A stretch of DNA of 64,000 nt from JAURNZ01 sp036337715 (GTDB taxonomy: Bacteria > Pseudomonadota > Gammaproteobacteria > Comchoanobacterales > Comchoanobacteraceae): contig JAYZDS010000005.1 of NCBI GenBank assembly GCA_036337715.1, positions 124,001-188,000 of the forward strand, in the 5' to 3' direction. Below are positions 63,559 through 64,000 of this stretch, piece by piece (position 1 is the first letter of the stretch; every line of letters starts with the position of its first letter). The notes below the pieces were generated by a model. The model ran no database searches and was not told the DNA's origin. It was given only the letters and a program-made list of their open reading frames with translations. The position numbers were made by a program, and so were the translations under genes.

Positions 63559-64000
63559 CTATAACATTTTAAGATCATACAGCGATATTACCCCTTTATT
63601 CGAACCAAGTTGTCTATTATCATCAGCGCATGAGCCTGTAATAAACTCCGTATCAGAAATAGTATCAATACACGATACTCTACCGTCATGCCCAGAGATT
63701 GTAATAACACTTTTAGACTTTCTTATATCCCATAGTTTAACACAGCCATCATCAGCACATGTTAAGTATGTGTTAGGAGTATTGGGTAGAGAGTGCCATA
63801 CTCTTCCATTATGCTCATCCCCGTAATGAACTGGTCGTTTCATGTCATTGGCTTCAATATCATAAACTCTGTTCTTACCACCAAAAAAAGACAATGATAT
63901 AAGTGAATTTTGTTCTGGAAATTTATATATCGACGAAGCGAATTGTCGCTGTGCACCTATCTTTGGATGTTCTCTTATTAATGGATTTGTGTTCTGACGC
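63559..64000 (-). CDS. 3' part of a WD40-repeat protein
   Basis: The minus-strand frame is open from the window edge (about 147 residues) to a stop at 63559, so the gene continues beyond the window. At least two WD40 blades are visible: YLTCADDGCVKLWDIRKS with SGHDGRVSCIDT following, and GVISLYDLK at the end; an earlier NRVYDIE is a weaker third. WD40 propellers are protein-binding scaffolds common in eukaryotes. In this context a host-interaction role is plausible but unproved. Confidence 0.75.
   Translation of the reverse strand, partial: RQNTNPLIREHPKIGAQRQFASSIYKFPEQNSLISLSFFGGKNRVYDIEANDMKRPVHYGDEHNGRVWHSLPNTPNTYLTCADDGCVKLWDIRKSKSVITISGHDGRVSCIDTISDTEFITGSCADDNRQLGSNKGVISLYDLKML

Noticed and set aside
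1..64000. CRISPR array, insertion sequence, prophage or rRNA operon
   Set aside because: No spaced identical repeats, transposase, integrase, phage structural gene or rRNA sequence was seen; the 17-unit repeat at 60784-61956 is coding LRR.

Overview
The window reads as chromosome of an AT-rich gammaproteobacterium (about one third G+C by eye, not computed) with a host-associated life style, most like the Legionellales (Legionella, Coxiella, Rickettsiella, Berkiella and relatives). The housekeeping genes and operons are gammaproteobacterial: the mraZ-to-murG division and cell-wall cluster, ffh-rpsP-rimM-trmD-rplS, lptF-lptG, holC-valS, rnhA-dnaQ, and a diaminopimelate-type murE. The accessory genes point to a host: a small membrane protein resembling IcmD/DotP of the Dot/Icm type IVB secretion system, several long proteins without recognisable families, and proteins with eukaryote-like features (C-terminal CaaX boxes, an IQ motif, leucine-rich repeats, WD40 repeats).

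Layout. 1-487: end of one gene, a terminator and a promoter region with a PmrA-like box. 488-17712: an island of eleven plus-strand genes, almost all unrecognisable. It includes a 120-residue protein ending CVLS and an 1100-residue protein ending CQIS (both CaaX-like), a 966-residue protein with an IQ motif, three more proteins with paired membrane hairpins, a degraded M20-type amidohydrolase and a coiled-coil protein. I interpret it as a cluster of candidate secreted effectors; this is inference. 17720-23054: lspA, a long eukaryote-type ileS and a malic enzyme. 23041-32227 (minus): mraZ, rsmH, ftsL, ftsI, murE, mraY, murD, ftsW, murG, with murF missing from its usual place. 32349-34590 (minus): adk, the IcmD-like gene and a CorB/CorC-type membrane protein. 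34762-40403 (plus): an adenosine-kinase-like gene, ffh, rpsP, rimM, trmD, rplS and an MFS transporter. 40389-50041 (minus): a penicillin-acylase-type hydrolase, dnaQ, rnhA, two aromatic amino-acid permeases, a chimeric rnhA/MFS gene, a full MFS transporter, lptG and lptF. A 1.64-kb tandem duplication with one breakpoint in the MFS gene and the other in rnhA explains the permease-chimera-permease order. 50087-56829 (plus): holC, valS, queC, a GT-D-like glycosyltransferase, cytochrome b561 and radA. 56922-64000: a second accessory region with an orphan protein, a GNAT protein, an acidic-tailed multi-hairpin membrane protein, a small MGxC-starting membrane protein, tRNA-Ser(GGA), a 17-repeat BspA-like LRR protein, an SDR-like protein that lacks its catalytic tyrosine, an ASCH-domain protein and a WD40 gene running off the edge.

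How the parts fit: the core genes supply envelope synthesis, translation and nucleotide metabolism. The accessory regions look like a host-interaction arsenal, probably delivered by a Dot/Icm-like system and possibly under PmrA-like control: one close match to the published box lies before the first island gene, and two looser versions share an identical 14-base core. No IS element, CRISPR array, rRNA or prophage was seen.
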